This document shows positions 39,301 through 50,842 of a stretch of DNA of 64,000 nt, in pieces. A program made the position numbers and the translations under genes. The notes beneath the pieces are model-generated. The model did no database searches and was not told the origin of the DNA. It was given only the letters and a program-made list of their open reading frames with translations. Position 1 is the stretch's first letter. The number at the start of each line of letters is the position of its first letter. Where the stretch lies: positions 10,864,479-10,928,478 of the forward strand of contig JACAXG010000013.1 in assembly GCA_018881555.1 (NCBI GenBank). The letters are read 5' to 3'. This stretch comes from Amblyornis subalaris. Taxonomy: Eukaryota > Chordata > Aves > Passeriformes > Ptilonorhynchidae.

Positions 39301-42300
39301 TTAAAAAACCCCTACAAAACCAACAAGATATCCCCAAGCTTTGATAAAATTCCTACTCTCCTCCTCTGAATAATTTTTGGCTTGCTGGATCAGTTTCTGT
39401 AAAGTTGCTTTCATTGAAATTGCCAGAGTTTGAAGCTTTACTGAAGCATCTTATTTTTTATTGCCACCATGCTTCCTCTTCTACCTGATCTAATCACTAT
39501 TGTTTAAGCTCTAATCCAGCTATTGTGTGTCTGAGATCGACATTAGAGCTGAGAAGAAGAGAGCAGACTGTCAAAACCAGCTGTCAGCATAGATAGGAGG
39601 AGTGTGAAATTGAAATAATAACTGGAATAGCCACAGCATCTGTTCAAAGATTTTGGAGAATTTGACCAGTTGGCATCCAGCCAGCCCCAGCTGAGTGACA
39701 GCATTTAATATCAGTCAGATACCTGTGTCTTTCATGTGTATGATTCAGATAATGTCAGGTGTTGTACACTGGAGAAAAAAGCTTTAAAATTATGGAGGAG
39801 GATTTAAACCTGACAGTTGAGCCACCAGGCGATGGGAAATGACAGTAGTTACTGTATTCTGGGGGCAAGAATGCTCGTGATGATATTTAACTTGGGCCTC
39901 TGTAGACTAAGAGTTTTATCTCTAGTGTGATACATTTATCAATGGACAAGCAAATAAGGTCAGCAGGTGTCCTGTGCCACTATATATCACTGCTCAGTAA
40001 CCTCTTCCTGGCATTGAGAGAGGTTAGACAAACAGGACACGTGTTTTCTGGAACAACTTGAAGTTTTGCAAAACAATCTGGAAAATGTGAAATATTTGGA
40101 ATTGTAAACCTCAGCTATGAGAATGTTTGTAAGTCAAATTCACCTCCATCACTAGTCTGTGATTTCCAGCCTTTGATAGTAAGGAACACCCCATTTACCC
40201 AGCCATTAGCAGGAAGAGGTGAACGAAAGGCTTGGAGAAATTCTCATGAGTTATTTGATGCTTCATTTAGTGTTTTCTAGAGCCCTAGTTTGGGATTGGC
40301 ATGTAGCCCTTTGTTAGTTCATCTGAGTTGCCTTTGATTGTTCTTATTTCCTCTTGTGAAGACATAAACTGCCAATCCTTCTTCTACTGCATTTTTTCTC
40401 TTTCTATTTGCTCCTTTAATCTGTCCTCTTGGACCTTTTTCTATTATTTCTCAGTAATCTTTCCCCTCCTCCAGCACAAGCTTATACACAAACACATTAT
40501 TTGTAAATATTCTTTATATTTTGTGCTGTAAGGTCTTAGTGGAGAATTACTCCATGTCAATTCATTCTGCCCTTGGATATTGACCTTTATGAGAATTTGC
40601 TTCTCTGTTACTGTCTCGTTTCACTTCCTTACCAGTTGCATAAAGCAGCCTTAATGTTGACAGAGAGCAAGTGTCTTAGCCCATTTGGTCACCTGAGTCA
40701 GCTGTGAAAAGTTAGAAGGCAATTTTCATCAATGTCCACAAGCTCTGTTCCACTCCTCTCACTGCAGAGGAAGGAGAGTGTAAAGCAAAATGGATGTAAG
40801 GTTTTTTGGGGTAAGGTGGGGCTTTATGGAGATTTAAGCTGTGTAACCTGTGAACCCTGACGAGTCTCAACACCATGTCTGAGTGGTGACCAATTCTATG
40901 GCCTTTTGCATACAGAGTTTTCACCAATTTGCATCCATCGTTATATTACAAGCACTAGCAATAGAAAAAAATAAGATATTTGATATAAGATATGAGATGT
41001 TTCAGTACCCTTAAGATATTCTCAAAGATGTTTCTACCAATGGCCATGCTTGCCTTCAAACCCACTACATCCTGGGCCTCAAGGATAATGAAGCACACAT
41101 TTTTCACTCTTGTGTAAATGTGTTTTGTGCTTCAAATGATTTGTCAGGGGTCTCTTTCAGAAAACAAACTTTCTCCTTAGCAAAATGACTGCTTCATGCC
41201 TCACAGCTATGCTTGGGTATCAGGAAAGAATCTAGCTAGAATTAATCTGATTGACATCTTGCTGACAGACACATCAAAAGGGCTGGAAAAGATGTCATAA
41301 TCTTTGGTTATGTAAATCTCTGAATCAAGATTGCTCTGAGGCAAAGTGCAGAGCAGATGATAATATAGCCCTTCTATACTACATCAACAATCATTTTGAC
41401 AGATGAATTTGAATGCTAATATTTCATGAATAACATTTTGGGAGGGAGGGTAGGAGATGTTTTCTGCAGCATGGAAACTTATCACCAAAATACATCTTCA
41501 TATTGGTAAACTATGAGCATTTTTCAGCTCTCTTTAACAATTTGTTAAGGAAAAGCAAATTTCTTCTGTCATTCCTTGTTTTGTTCATTGCCACTTTCCT
41601 AGTCCTTCCCTGTTCAGAAATTGCACGAAAAGCAGAGGGAAGAGAAGCCTAAATTTGGAGTGTGACTTAGCAGCGTGGTGGCACTGCTGATGGTTGGGTG
41701 ATGCTTCTCTTAAACCTTGACAGCTCTGCTCGCTGGGACATTTTTGTGAGGGCAATATTCATCTGCTGAAGGATGTCTTGTGTTACTTCACAGCAAGTCC
41801 TCAACACCACCACTCCTCTTCCTTGTAAAGGGTGATTTTTCTTTTTGTGCCTCAANTTTTTGAGAAATGAACACTTGAGGGGTCCTCAGAAATATAGTAG
41901 GAATTAGCTTTATTTTACCAGAGACAGGCCAACAGGCAGTGACCTTGCACGGTGGCCATGGAGGCGTAGCATGGCCAAGATAAGGGAGCTCTGGGCGATG
42001 ATGGAAGTGGGGAAACATCTGTTTGTGGGCCCATTCTGGCTGCTGGAAATTGCAGTGACACTCCCATACAGACAGCACGGAGTATCCTTTTTGCCTGGTG
42101 TAGTTGCCCAGCTTTTCCCCTTGGTTAGTGCTGCTCGGGTTTCCCTGTGACCACGGGACAGAGTTGTGATGCTGTGTTTCTGTGGAAATCCTTTAATGGG
42201 AGGAGAAATCAAACCTGTTTCCTTTCTCATTCCTTCCAGACATGCAGCTTGAATGCAAAGTCAAGTATAAATGGCCTTGCTTGAGAGGCTTGAGATAATT

Positions 42301-44689
42301 GAAGGGCGTGTAAATCCCACTGCATCAACTTAAAACAAAACCTCTATGAACTGTACAAATTGGAGTAGCAATTTGAAGTTGTTTGTAACTGCGGCCAAAG
42401 GAATTCTTCTACTTTGCAAAATTGAGCTAAATAGTCACAACCCTTTCCCTTCCTTCCTTTCCTTGATTCCCTTTGAGGACTTTTAGAAAGAAAAATCGTA
42501 TGGGAGGTGATGTTTGTCCTGCATTGTCTGGACTGAAGATGTGACAACAGAAAAACTAAGCGTTGTAATCCTAGCAGTAGTATATTCTTTAGATATAAGA
42601 AAAGTGATATTTTGCTCTACCATTCAATAGCACCATTTGCCAAAAAATGTAGTTATTCACCAGCTTTAAAACTACAAATTGTGTGAGGTACTTAATATCT
42701 GAGAAGTCATTGCATCTTATTTGAGCACTTGGAAAGGCTGGGCTAGAAATACCCTAAAAAAGCAAAATACAGGCCAAGTATCTAGGCTGGAACAGATTCT
42801 CACCCAGGCTGAGGAAGAGGAGGAATGCTGTCTTTGTGTCAGAAGGAATACTGAGTTGTGTGAAAAAATCATGTTGCAGTTTAGTAGCATAATGTGGAAT
42901 CCTTCAGTGCTGAGCCCCTGCCTCTGGAAATAAATGTGTTAGCCACAGTATGGTGCAGGTAGGAGCAGATCTGAAGAGCAGTAAGGACTTGGCAGGAGTG
43001 GGCAGGAGCTAAACTGCCTTTACTCTGGTTGTGTGGTCTAAATTCCCTCCTGTAGCCAAGTGTGCCCGGGCTGGTGTCAGTGAGCAGCTTCTCCTCAGCA
43101 TCTCTGTGCGATGCTGTAGGACCAGGAGTCCCACCAGCCCAGGTGTGCTCAGTGGGACAGCTGAAGGGTTTGCTTCCCCAGGGCACTGCTGGTCCCAAGT
43201 GCAGTGCTAATGTGAGCACCTTTCTGCTTCTACAGATCAAACCCTTCTGCAGTCCTACCTGAAGAGCTGAGCACCAGTCTGGGACATGTCTGCCAGGGAG
43301 GTCTGGCTTCGTGGGTGTTTTGTTGTGTTTTTTTTTTTATGGTAGCTGAGACATGNTTTCTCTTTGAGTTGCCTCTAATGCTGATTGTGAACCACTTTCA
43401 AAGAACAGCCTGGAAGGTCTTCCAGCTCTTCTGATTCTGCCACTGGGACTTAATGAATGATAAAGCATTTTAATAAGCAACTTGCAGCTGTGCATCTCCA
43501 CTTAAGCTGTTAATGCTCATTCCTGATATCCAGGCTCCTTACAAAACTTGTTTTTAGCCAGATGTTCTAGTGAGGTAAGTTCTTTTTATACTAGAATCTC
43601 AGCAGGAAAAAAAGGACATTAGGATTCCCCTATGCTGTATTCAGAATCTACTGGAATGCATAATTTTCATCAAGAGTACCATTACTTTTTATTTTCACAG
43701 GTTTCTTTATGTAGCACTTCAGGTCTCAGATATGCTGAGGGGCAAAAGAAGTTAAACTTGCACTTTTGCATTTTATTTTTGCCATCCGTTTCTTTCNGTT
43801 GTTGATGCAGGTGACACCAGTGGGACCCACTGAACAGACCAGGATAAATGATGGCTATTTACAAATAACTGAAAGTGAGCGCTTACCTGTTTGGGAGATA
43901 AGTCACCTTGGATGCCATCTGTTGTTCTCAAAGGGATGTCTGCTGTTTATTCCTATAGCAACTGCATTTTGTGCCTCTGAGAGCTCTTTAAAGTCATATC
44001 AATAAAGCTGCTTTGTTGTGAATCTATAAAGCATCAGAGAGGTCATTGCCCTGATAATACCTTCTGCCTTTTAGTGCTTATCCAGTCGTCCTTTGAAACA
44101 ACCAATGGGGTCGGCTACCTTGCAAGGAATGTTTTAATTGAGAGAGGATTGGCATTTTCCCCCCTAACTTTTACATAAAATTTTTTCCTTGATATAGCAA
44201 AATAGGTCATAGGAGATTTGGTAAAAATACAACTTCTCCCCTCGGTGCACTTTTTGTTACTGTCTTTCTACATACGTGTGTTTTGCTTGCAGGTCTAATG
44301 TTCGTGCCCTCTAGCAGCAGGAACATGCAGAGAGAATGTCAAATCTCTTGCTGCCAAATGATAATGGAGATTTTCTTTAGCTCAGGAGAGAGGTCTTTGA
44401 GGATCTGAATGTTTTCTCTTGAAGTCAGAGCAGGGGCAGATTTCAGAAAGAGGGGCTGCATCTGACACCAAAGCTGTGTTATTTTTAGATGTCAGTGTAC
44501 ATCCCACCTCTCTAATGACGATTTCCCTGAGGGGCTCTGAACCCGTGCATCACTCCACTTTTGAACAAATGCAGCTTTACAGAAGCCTGAATTTTATGAA
44601 AACCTGCCTCTTTCTGCTGCTTCCTTTCTGGGAGAAAAAGACAAGACCTCCTGGAAGCCCCCCGCCCTCCCTATCTTCTGCTTAGTAGG

Positions 44690-44830
44690 CCATGACAGCG
44701 TGTCAGCGGTGTGTCAGATCACTGGCGGAGTAATGAGCGCGTGAAAAACTTTTAAAATGTTGTGACTGTCAGACTTGGTGCTCAGATTTATTCTGCTGGC
44801 ATCTAATCTGAAATCTGAACATTGTGTTCC
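44690..44830. promoter_or_regulatory. Compact block with clustered TGACA cores
   Basis: Within 80 bp there are four copies of the TGACA core in either orientation (44693, 44701, 44712, 44767), two of them in the forms TGACAG (44693-44698) and CTGTCA (44766-44771). TALE homeodomain factors (MEIS, PKNOX, TGIF) recognise this core. The block is also CpG-enriched for this window (CAGCG, GGCGG, GAGCGCG within about 45 bp). No frame or repeat explains it. A conserved regulatory element is a reasonable inference, not shown. Confidence 0.28.
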
Positions 44831-47800
44831 ACCAGTATTGCTATTGTCATACTCTGTACATTAATCAGAAGTTTCAGATGCACACTGAATTTGTGTTTTT
44901 ATAAGACTGTAGCCTACTTGCTTGTGTGTGCNTTTTTTGTTTTGTTTTGTGGGTTTATTTTATGTGATTTTTCTTGTTTTGATAGAAGTATGTCTAGGNT
45001 GAACTGTTTTGTTTGCTACAAAAAGCAAATTCCTTTTTGAATTATTTAGATCTATGCCTATGAATCAAACGAACTGACAACTTGTGAATATCTCAGAATG
45101 GGTACAACAAAGAGCCAAATGTTTTGTATTTAGAGAAGGAAGGTGATGTGCAAGGAAGTATTTCAAACCCTGAACTACTGGCCTCTCTGCTGGGTGCAAA
45201 AACCAAGGCCACAGTGCTAAATGCAGAGGGCAGGAAGGGATTCTGCCTACCTGAGCAAATCCTGGATCTGTAAGAATCTCCTCCCACTAGCAGAACTCTT
45301 AACTTGAGGCACTTCTTCGAGGTACTGAAGTAGCAGCATTTTTGCTTTCTATCAGCTTTCTATCCTTCATTCTCTGGGGCTCCGTGCGGGATCTGAGGGG
45401 AAGGAGCTGGTGTAGGTGTAGGATTGTGACATGGAACCGTTTACTCTTCCCTGAGGAATGTGAAGGTTCTAGCTGAAGATAAAGGGTCTGAAGTACTGGA
45501 GGTGGGAGAGAAAAAGAATTCAATTGCCATGGAGAGAACTGAAGCTTTCAGTTTCAGGCTGCAGTCATTTAAATCTGCATTTAAATATATCTTGGCCACA
45601 CTGGTATTGGTAATGTTGTCACTTCTGCTTATTTAACTGAGCTGGTGTTTTATGTTTGTAATTGCAATGCTTTTTGATTGGTTTTTTTTTCCCCCAACTA
45701 ACTATTTGGTGAAAGATTTCATTTGCTGAAGAAACTTAAAAGAATTTATTGGGCCCACTGATTGTACAAAATTGTGTTGTATTCCTGATTTCTGCAGGAG
45801 TGAGTGTCTAAGTGTCTGAAAATACTGTTTGGGTTATTCTTACATATCTAAGCAACACTTGAAAATATAATGCTTTCTCCATCTTATATTCGTAGTATAT
45901 TTACTCTTAGCTATCACTGGCACAATTAAAGGAAGAAGCCAAAATTCCAATAGACTTTAGAATATATCCTCAGTTTTTGTCAACTTAATTTATCAACAGC
46001 TACATGTGCTATAAAATCACCGTTAAGTACTGGATATCCAGCCGAGTACGAGTTTTACTTTAATGAACTATAGTGCCTGTAAAATGAACAAGCAATTATT
46101 ATATATTCATCNATTTCCTACTTAAATGGAAGTTGTAAAGCCACTTGGAATAAAACCTGGATATTTACACAGGCAATTATAAGATTGACAAGGTTTTGAC
46201 ACTTGCAGAGACTTTATGGAATTTGTTACGGTTTGTTTCTTTAATCTGCTTTCTACATCTTTTTTCTCCCCTCCTTGTAGCAATTGTGACTAATTACTTT
46301 CACAAAATGATCAGTGAGAGAATTAATCTCCTCCAAACAATCTCAAAAGTAGTTTTATTGTTACTTTGTTGAAGCTATTAGAGCAAAAGCTAGTGGGGGG
46401 AAGATGAGATGAAAAGATATCATCTGCTCTTTGCCTTTCCTTTGGGCCATTTAATCATTAAAAGGGAAAGGGACATCCTTGTCACTGCAGTGGCAGTGGT
46501 GCCAGGGTGCCATGGGTGTCCTGGAATCCCTCTGCAGGGATGGGGGAGCTGGTTCCTGGTGTTTTCTAGGGGTTCATCCCCTGACAGATTTCTTCCCAAA
46601 AACAACACTGATGTATGAGAACAAGACAAACCCCTTTTTGTGCTGCTATGTTTGACAGTGAGAAGAGTTGTGGGACGTTTTGGAACCTTCTCTTTCTCTA
46701 TCTTCTCAATTTGTGTGCAAGTGTTACAAGAACATCTGCCTTTTACCCATTTCCATTTTCAGCCCCAAATTAGTGACTGCTGTCTTGCATTGCACCAAAG
46801 AGCAACTAAAAAGCAACAGGAGCTTCTGTTGTGAGCTGGTGCACAATGCTTCAGTCCACTGCTTTTGACTGCGGAACATCCTCTGAAAATTATTTGAATA
46901 AATTATTGGAATATTGGGGGGAAAGTTATCCCAAGTTTCATCTCTGCTGAAGCTCTCAGTGCAGCCTGTATGATGTGATGCTGCATTCCACCAGTTTCAT
47001 TTTAAGTTCTTTCATTCTGCCCTCGTTTCTTGGAATGTATTGGGTCCACAGATGAGTGTGGCAAAATATGTTTTGCATTTATGAGCACTTTGGCAGCATT
47101 TATTCCTTTCCATCATCTACCTTGATGTGTTGATAAGCATTTAGTGCAGTCAAAAGGCATAAAAAAAACCANGAGCAAGTTCTTTGTTTCTTTGTGCTCT
47201 GAAATGTACATGAGTATTTCAGCAGAGAATGGACAAAACTGCAGCTTACTGTTTATTTTTGGGAAGGAGCTGTACAAAAAGAAGGGATTTGGTTATCTAG
47301 AGAAGTTCTAGAAAACTCGACAACCCGTATTGCAACCAGGATGTGCAAGAGTTTACTGTTACAGAAAATAGGATACTTTTATGCTCTTGTTACTTTTTAT
47401 TCTGTCTCTATAAAGAAGAGTCACCTAAGAGAAATCTATTAGTCTTGAAAATAAAAAGCTAAGATGGACCCAAGTCATACTTCTTTTAGCAAAACAGAAA
47501 ATATAACATTGTCTCACATTAATTGCCAGTCAGTGTCGATGTGATCTCTTGCTGAATAAGTTGGACATCTCATGTTCTTACCTCCATTAACTGTGAGAAA
47601 ATCTCATTTTGGGTAACACACCCTAGTGCATGCAATGAAGGAAGAAAGCAGCTTTGCAGTAAGACTCTAGAACAGACTCTTGGCTATGCNTTGTAGTAGA
47701 GGCCTTTTTTCAGGCACAGAAAGCTTTTAAGTTGTTATTTCCCTTATCTGTGCTTTGCTTTTTAAATTGGGGTAATCTCAAGGTTATTTTAAGGTAGTTT

Positions 47801-48969
47801 ATGTGTAGTAAATCCGCTATGCTAAAATGTTTTTCTGAGTTGTATCCTTAAATGGAAGTTGTGACACTTGAGATCTAAAGCCATTGATTTGTTCATTAGC
47901 TTATCCAGCAGTAATATATTATTTCTAGTTCTTTTGGTTCCTAAAATGTCCAGTCAGCCAATAAGCACAGGTTTCAGAATGAAGTTAATCAGTGGCTGCT
48001 GTATCTAACATTCCTTTTGAGAGAACTTATTCTGTATTGCAACACTGATCCTTTAATCTTTAAATAACCACCTTGAACAGCTGGTGTGAATTTTGGGGAA
48101 GATTCAAGGGAGGCTTTGTTACCTGCTGTTTAAATAAATATTGAAGACTTTTCTTAGTCGTGCTGCTGCTTTTCTACAGGTGTAAATGCCCTTTTAAGTA
48201 ACGGAGCACAATGCCTGGGAATATTTATATTAAAACAAGATGTAAAGGACAAAGTCGAATGTCCCACACTTCTTTTACTGTTTTAGTTCATGTAAGAAAC
48301 TGTCTTGTAAGTTAAAACCATAAGGAGAGAGGTATCTTGCCTTTACCATCAGTGATCTGTTCTTAACCCCTCCTGTTTTCATGGGCTGTTCCCAGGTCCG
48401 GTATTTTAAGATTTGAGAGAAAAGGGTCCTGAAATCTTGAGTAACTTGGCCAAGAGTAAATTGATTTCCGTGTTCATCTACCTAAATAGTAAATGTAAAA
48501 ATTATAAATCATGGTAATAGAGCCTGGGAAGACTGTGCATTCACTGAAGGTTTCTGCAAACAAGTTTGGCATTTGTATTGCTGCCCTATATTTGGATGCA
48601 AGTTCTCTGTTGTATCTGTCACATACACAACCATTTAGGTACTTTGCTGGCTGGCACAGTGTGCAAACAATTCTGAAGTAGTCAAACATGAGTATTATTT
48701 AGAAAAGCCTAATCTGTATCTTGCACAAAATTCTGTGTTCCTGAGTGTGATTTTATGAGACCATTTCATGTAATTCTGGCATTGTAAAGAGATCATAAAA
48801 TAGGTAGATATGATATGCTAGCTTTTAAGTTTTTCACAGTGACAGATGTTTACAAACCCCCACCTTTCAGCACAAATTGGCATAGGCATGTGTATCAGAG
48901 GAGATACTTTTGGAATAAAATTTTTAGAAACATTTTTGTATTTGCACAACACAGATGTAGCTCCTTCCT

Positions 48970-48980
48970 CACACACACAC
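48970..48980. repeat. Short (CA)n run
   Basis: CACACACACAC, 11 bases. Seen directly. Confidence 0.8.
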
Positions 48981-50084
48981 TTGTAACAAGCTTGCTCCTA
49001 TAGCTTTCTTTAGGTTAAATCAAATATTAATATCAATATTAACAGTCATTTTCAAAGACAAGTGAGTGGGACTGCTTGTAAAAGGGCTCCACTAAGAAGA
49101 GCACTGGTTTTAAACCAGTTCAAAATCCAAGCCTTTTTTCTGAGGGAAGTGCTTCAGAAATATTCAGAAACATTGCCTCCTTGTTTTGTTGTTTTGTTTT
49201 TTCCGTATTAACATTGGATAAGAGTAGTTGATTTGATTATAAATACTAATATTGATGTGAGAAATCACCTACAGTGTCCTCTTCTCTGTTCTTAAGTAGC
49301 AATTATTGGCTTTGGGTTTAAGACAAATTATCAAAACAGCTCTTCTGTCTTGAGTAAGTACAGCAGGGTTGTATTTCAGAGACAAGAACATGAAGGGGCA
49401 GAGGCTGATTGGTTTTGCCCTTGGTCCAAAACCAATTCTCATGGGAAATTTTTTTTCTTTATAAATTTCTTTATTCTGACCATTCATAATTCCTCATACT
49501 CTTTTCCAATATCTAACAGAAAAAGTGGCATTTTCTTTTTTCATACATGGAGATCACCATTAAAAATGGCTGAATAATCTGTTCTTACAACCTCAGATCT
49601 TGCTGTCTGTAGGCAAATGACTATTTGCCTTCAGAGTCACATATTTTTGCTATCATTTATTGTCCCAGCACTGGAGCAGTTTTGCTTTTGTCTGAACGAT
49701 CTGATTTGATCTAATCTNTTCTGTCTTCTTATATTGAGATTAACAAGCCATATACCTTGAGGCACACGCCAGATCTACAGCAGCAGAGCCCAAACGAACT
49801 TGAACACAGGGTCAATCAAGTGCACAAAATACATCACACAGTTATGCCAAGGCTCGTGCTGTGTCNGTAATTGCCCCTTGTTCTGTCATTAGAGCTCCCC
49901 TACAAGTCATTATTTTGAGTCAGCAGAGCTGCAGGGAACAGTCAGCCCGATGGTTAGTGTAGTGCTGAATAGATAATATAAATATCTCCCAGCACAGGAT
50001 ACAAGGAGCAGGTATTCAGATTAAACCTTATAAAATGTGATGCTGTCAGTCCCTTTTTGACTCTGAACTAAAANTGCACCTATA

Positions 50085-50101
50085 AAGCTTCCAGGAAGCT
50101 T
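50085..50101. promoter_or_regulatory. 17-bp palindrome with STAT-type core
   Basis: AAGCTTCC and GGAAGCTT flank a single A, a perfect inverted repeat. Its centre TTCCAGGAA (50089-50097) matches the TTCnnnGAA element bound by STAT dimers. One such word is expected by chance in a few kilobases; the long perfect symmetry is less common. Confidence 0.2.
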
Positions 50102-50592
50102 CATGTTCACTTGGACCCTTGAAATGGTGATTTTGTTTTTCACTGTTTCCCAAAAAAATATGGAAACTGGGTGGCAACTGTGCTGTGAGGTTGTGAAAAC
50201 CCTATTGAAAGAAGACATCAGCTATGGAACTACAGTCTTGGAAGTACTGCTCTGTCTTTCTGCATAAATCTTAAAATTACCCCTGTTGGGTGAGCNTGTT
50301 TGCATAAGTGGTTTTCAGACTGCCTCTACCACAGTCATGTGAGCAGGTCCTGGACAGGAGATCACTGAAATTACACTGGCACAAATTTTGATATTTAAGT
50401 ACAAATACAAAGCAGTTATTGGTGAATAAGAGAGAGGACATGTGGACCAAGTACTCCAAAGCATTTGAGTGACTTAAGAATTCAGGNGAATGATATTCGA
50501 GGTGCACATTTTCTTAGATAAGCTAATTCTCTTGTGTTCTGGTTGCAGTCAGCAGCGTTTCTCTCATGGAGGTGTTCAGAGAACATCAATTG

Positions 50593-50842
50593 TACAATTA
50601 CAGAATCTTTTAGCTTTGAAAAGACCCTTAAGATCATCAAGTCCAACTGTTCCCCCAACACTGCCAACTCCACCACTAAACCATGTCCCTGAGTACCACA
50701 TCTGCAAGTCTTTTAAACACCTCTGGGAATGGGGGCTTCACCACTTCCCTGGGCAGCCAGTTTCAATGCCTGNGGTGAACAAATTTTCCCTAACATCCAA
50801 TCTAAACCTNTCCTGGTGCAACTTGAGGCCATTTCCTCATCA
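50593..50842 (-). mobile_element. CR1 LINE, 3' fragment, sense on minus strand
   Basis: On the plus strand the block opens with ACAGAATC (complement of the CR1 3' terminal repeat). It then runs through AGATCATCAAGTCCAACTG, ACTAAACCATGTCCCTGAG, CACTTCCCTGGGCAGCC, TAACATCCAATCTAAACCT and AACTTGAGGCCATTTCCTC, in the order of the reverse complement of an avian CR1 3' region. About 250 bp remain, 5'-truncated at the high-coordinate end. Similarity to the remembered consensus is clearly better than for the copy at 18.4 kb, so it is probably younger. Ns at 50773 and 50810 lie inside. The 165-codon frame at 50490-50987 overlaps this element and is not a gene. Confidence 0.92.

Larger units (their letters stand above)
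25481..44640. other. Long unique non-coding stretch
   Basis: About 19 kb without a recognisable gene or clear interspersed repeat. Ambiguous bases are very rare between 26.3 and 41.8 kb (32709, 32900, 35546). Low-complexity T/G or A/C tracts lie at 29395-29472 and 36292-36333. An octamer ATTTGCAT lies at 27821-27828. A possible CR1 tail remnant sits near 30319-30337. The 12-bp palindrome CACACATGTGTG at 33541-33552 starts a decayed TG/TA repeat. GC-richer patches at about 37100-37380, 41900-42180 and 43000-43320 give overlapping open frames on both strands, as chance predicts. Confidence 0.5.
44831..50592. other. Unique non-coding DNA
   Basis: No gene recognised. Contains a T/G tract (about 44932-44960), a GC-richer patch at about 46480-46600, a short CA run (48970-48980), a 17-bp palindrome (50085-50101) and a repeat-free block at about 49730-50000 that looks like unique conserved-type DNA. 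Confidence 0.5.

Noticed and set aside
43400..43440. Possible CR1 tail (GGAAGGTCTTCCAGC...GATTCTG)
   Set aside because: Only a short similarity; the flanking sequence does not follow the CR1 order.
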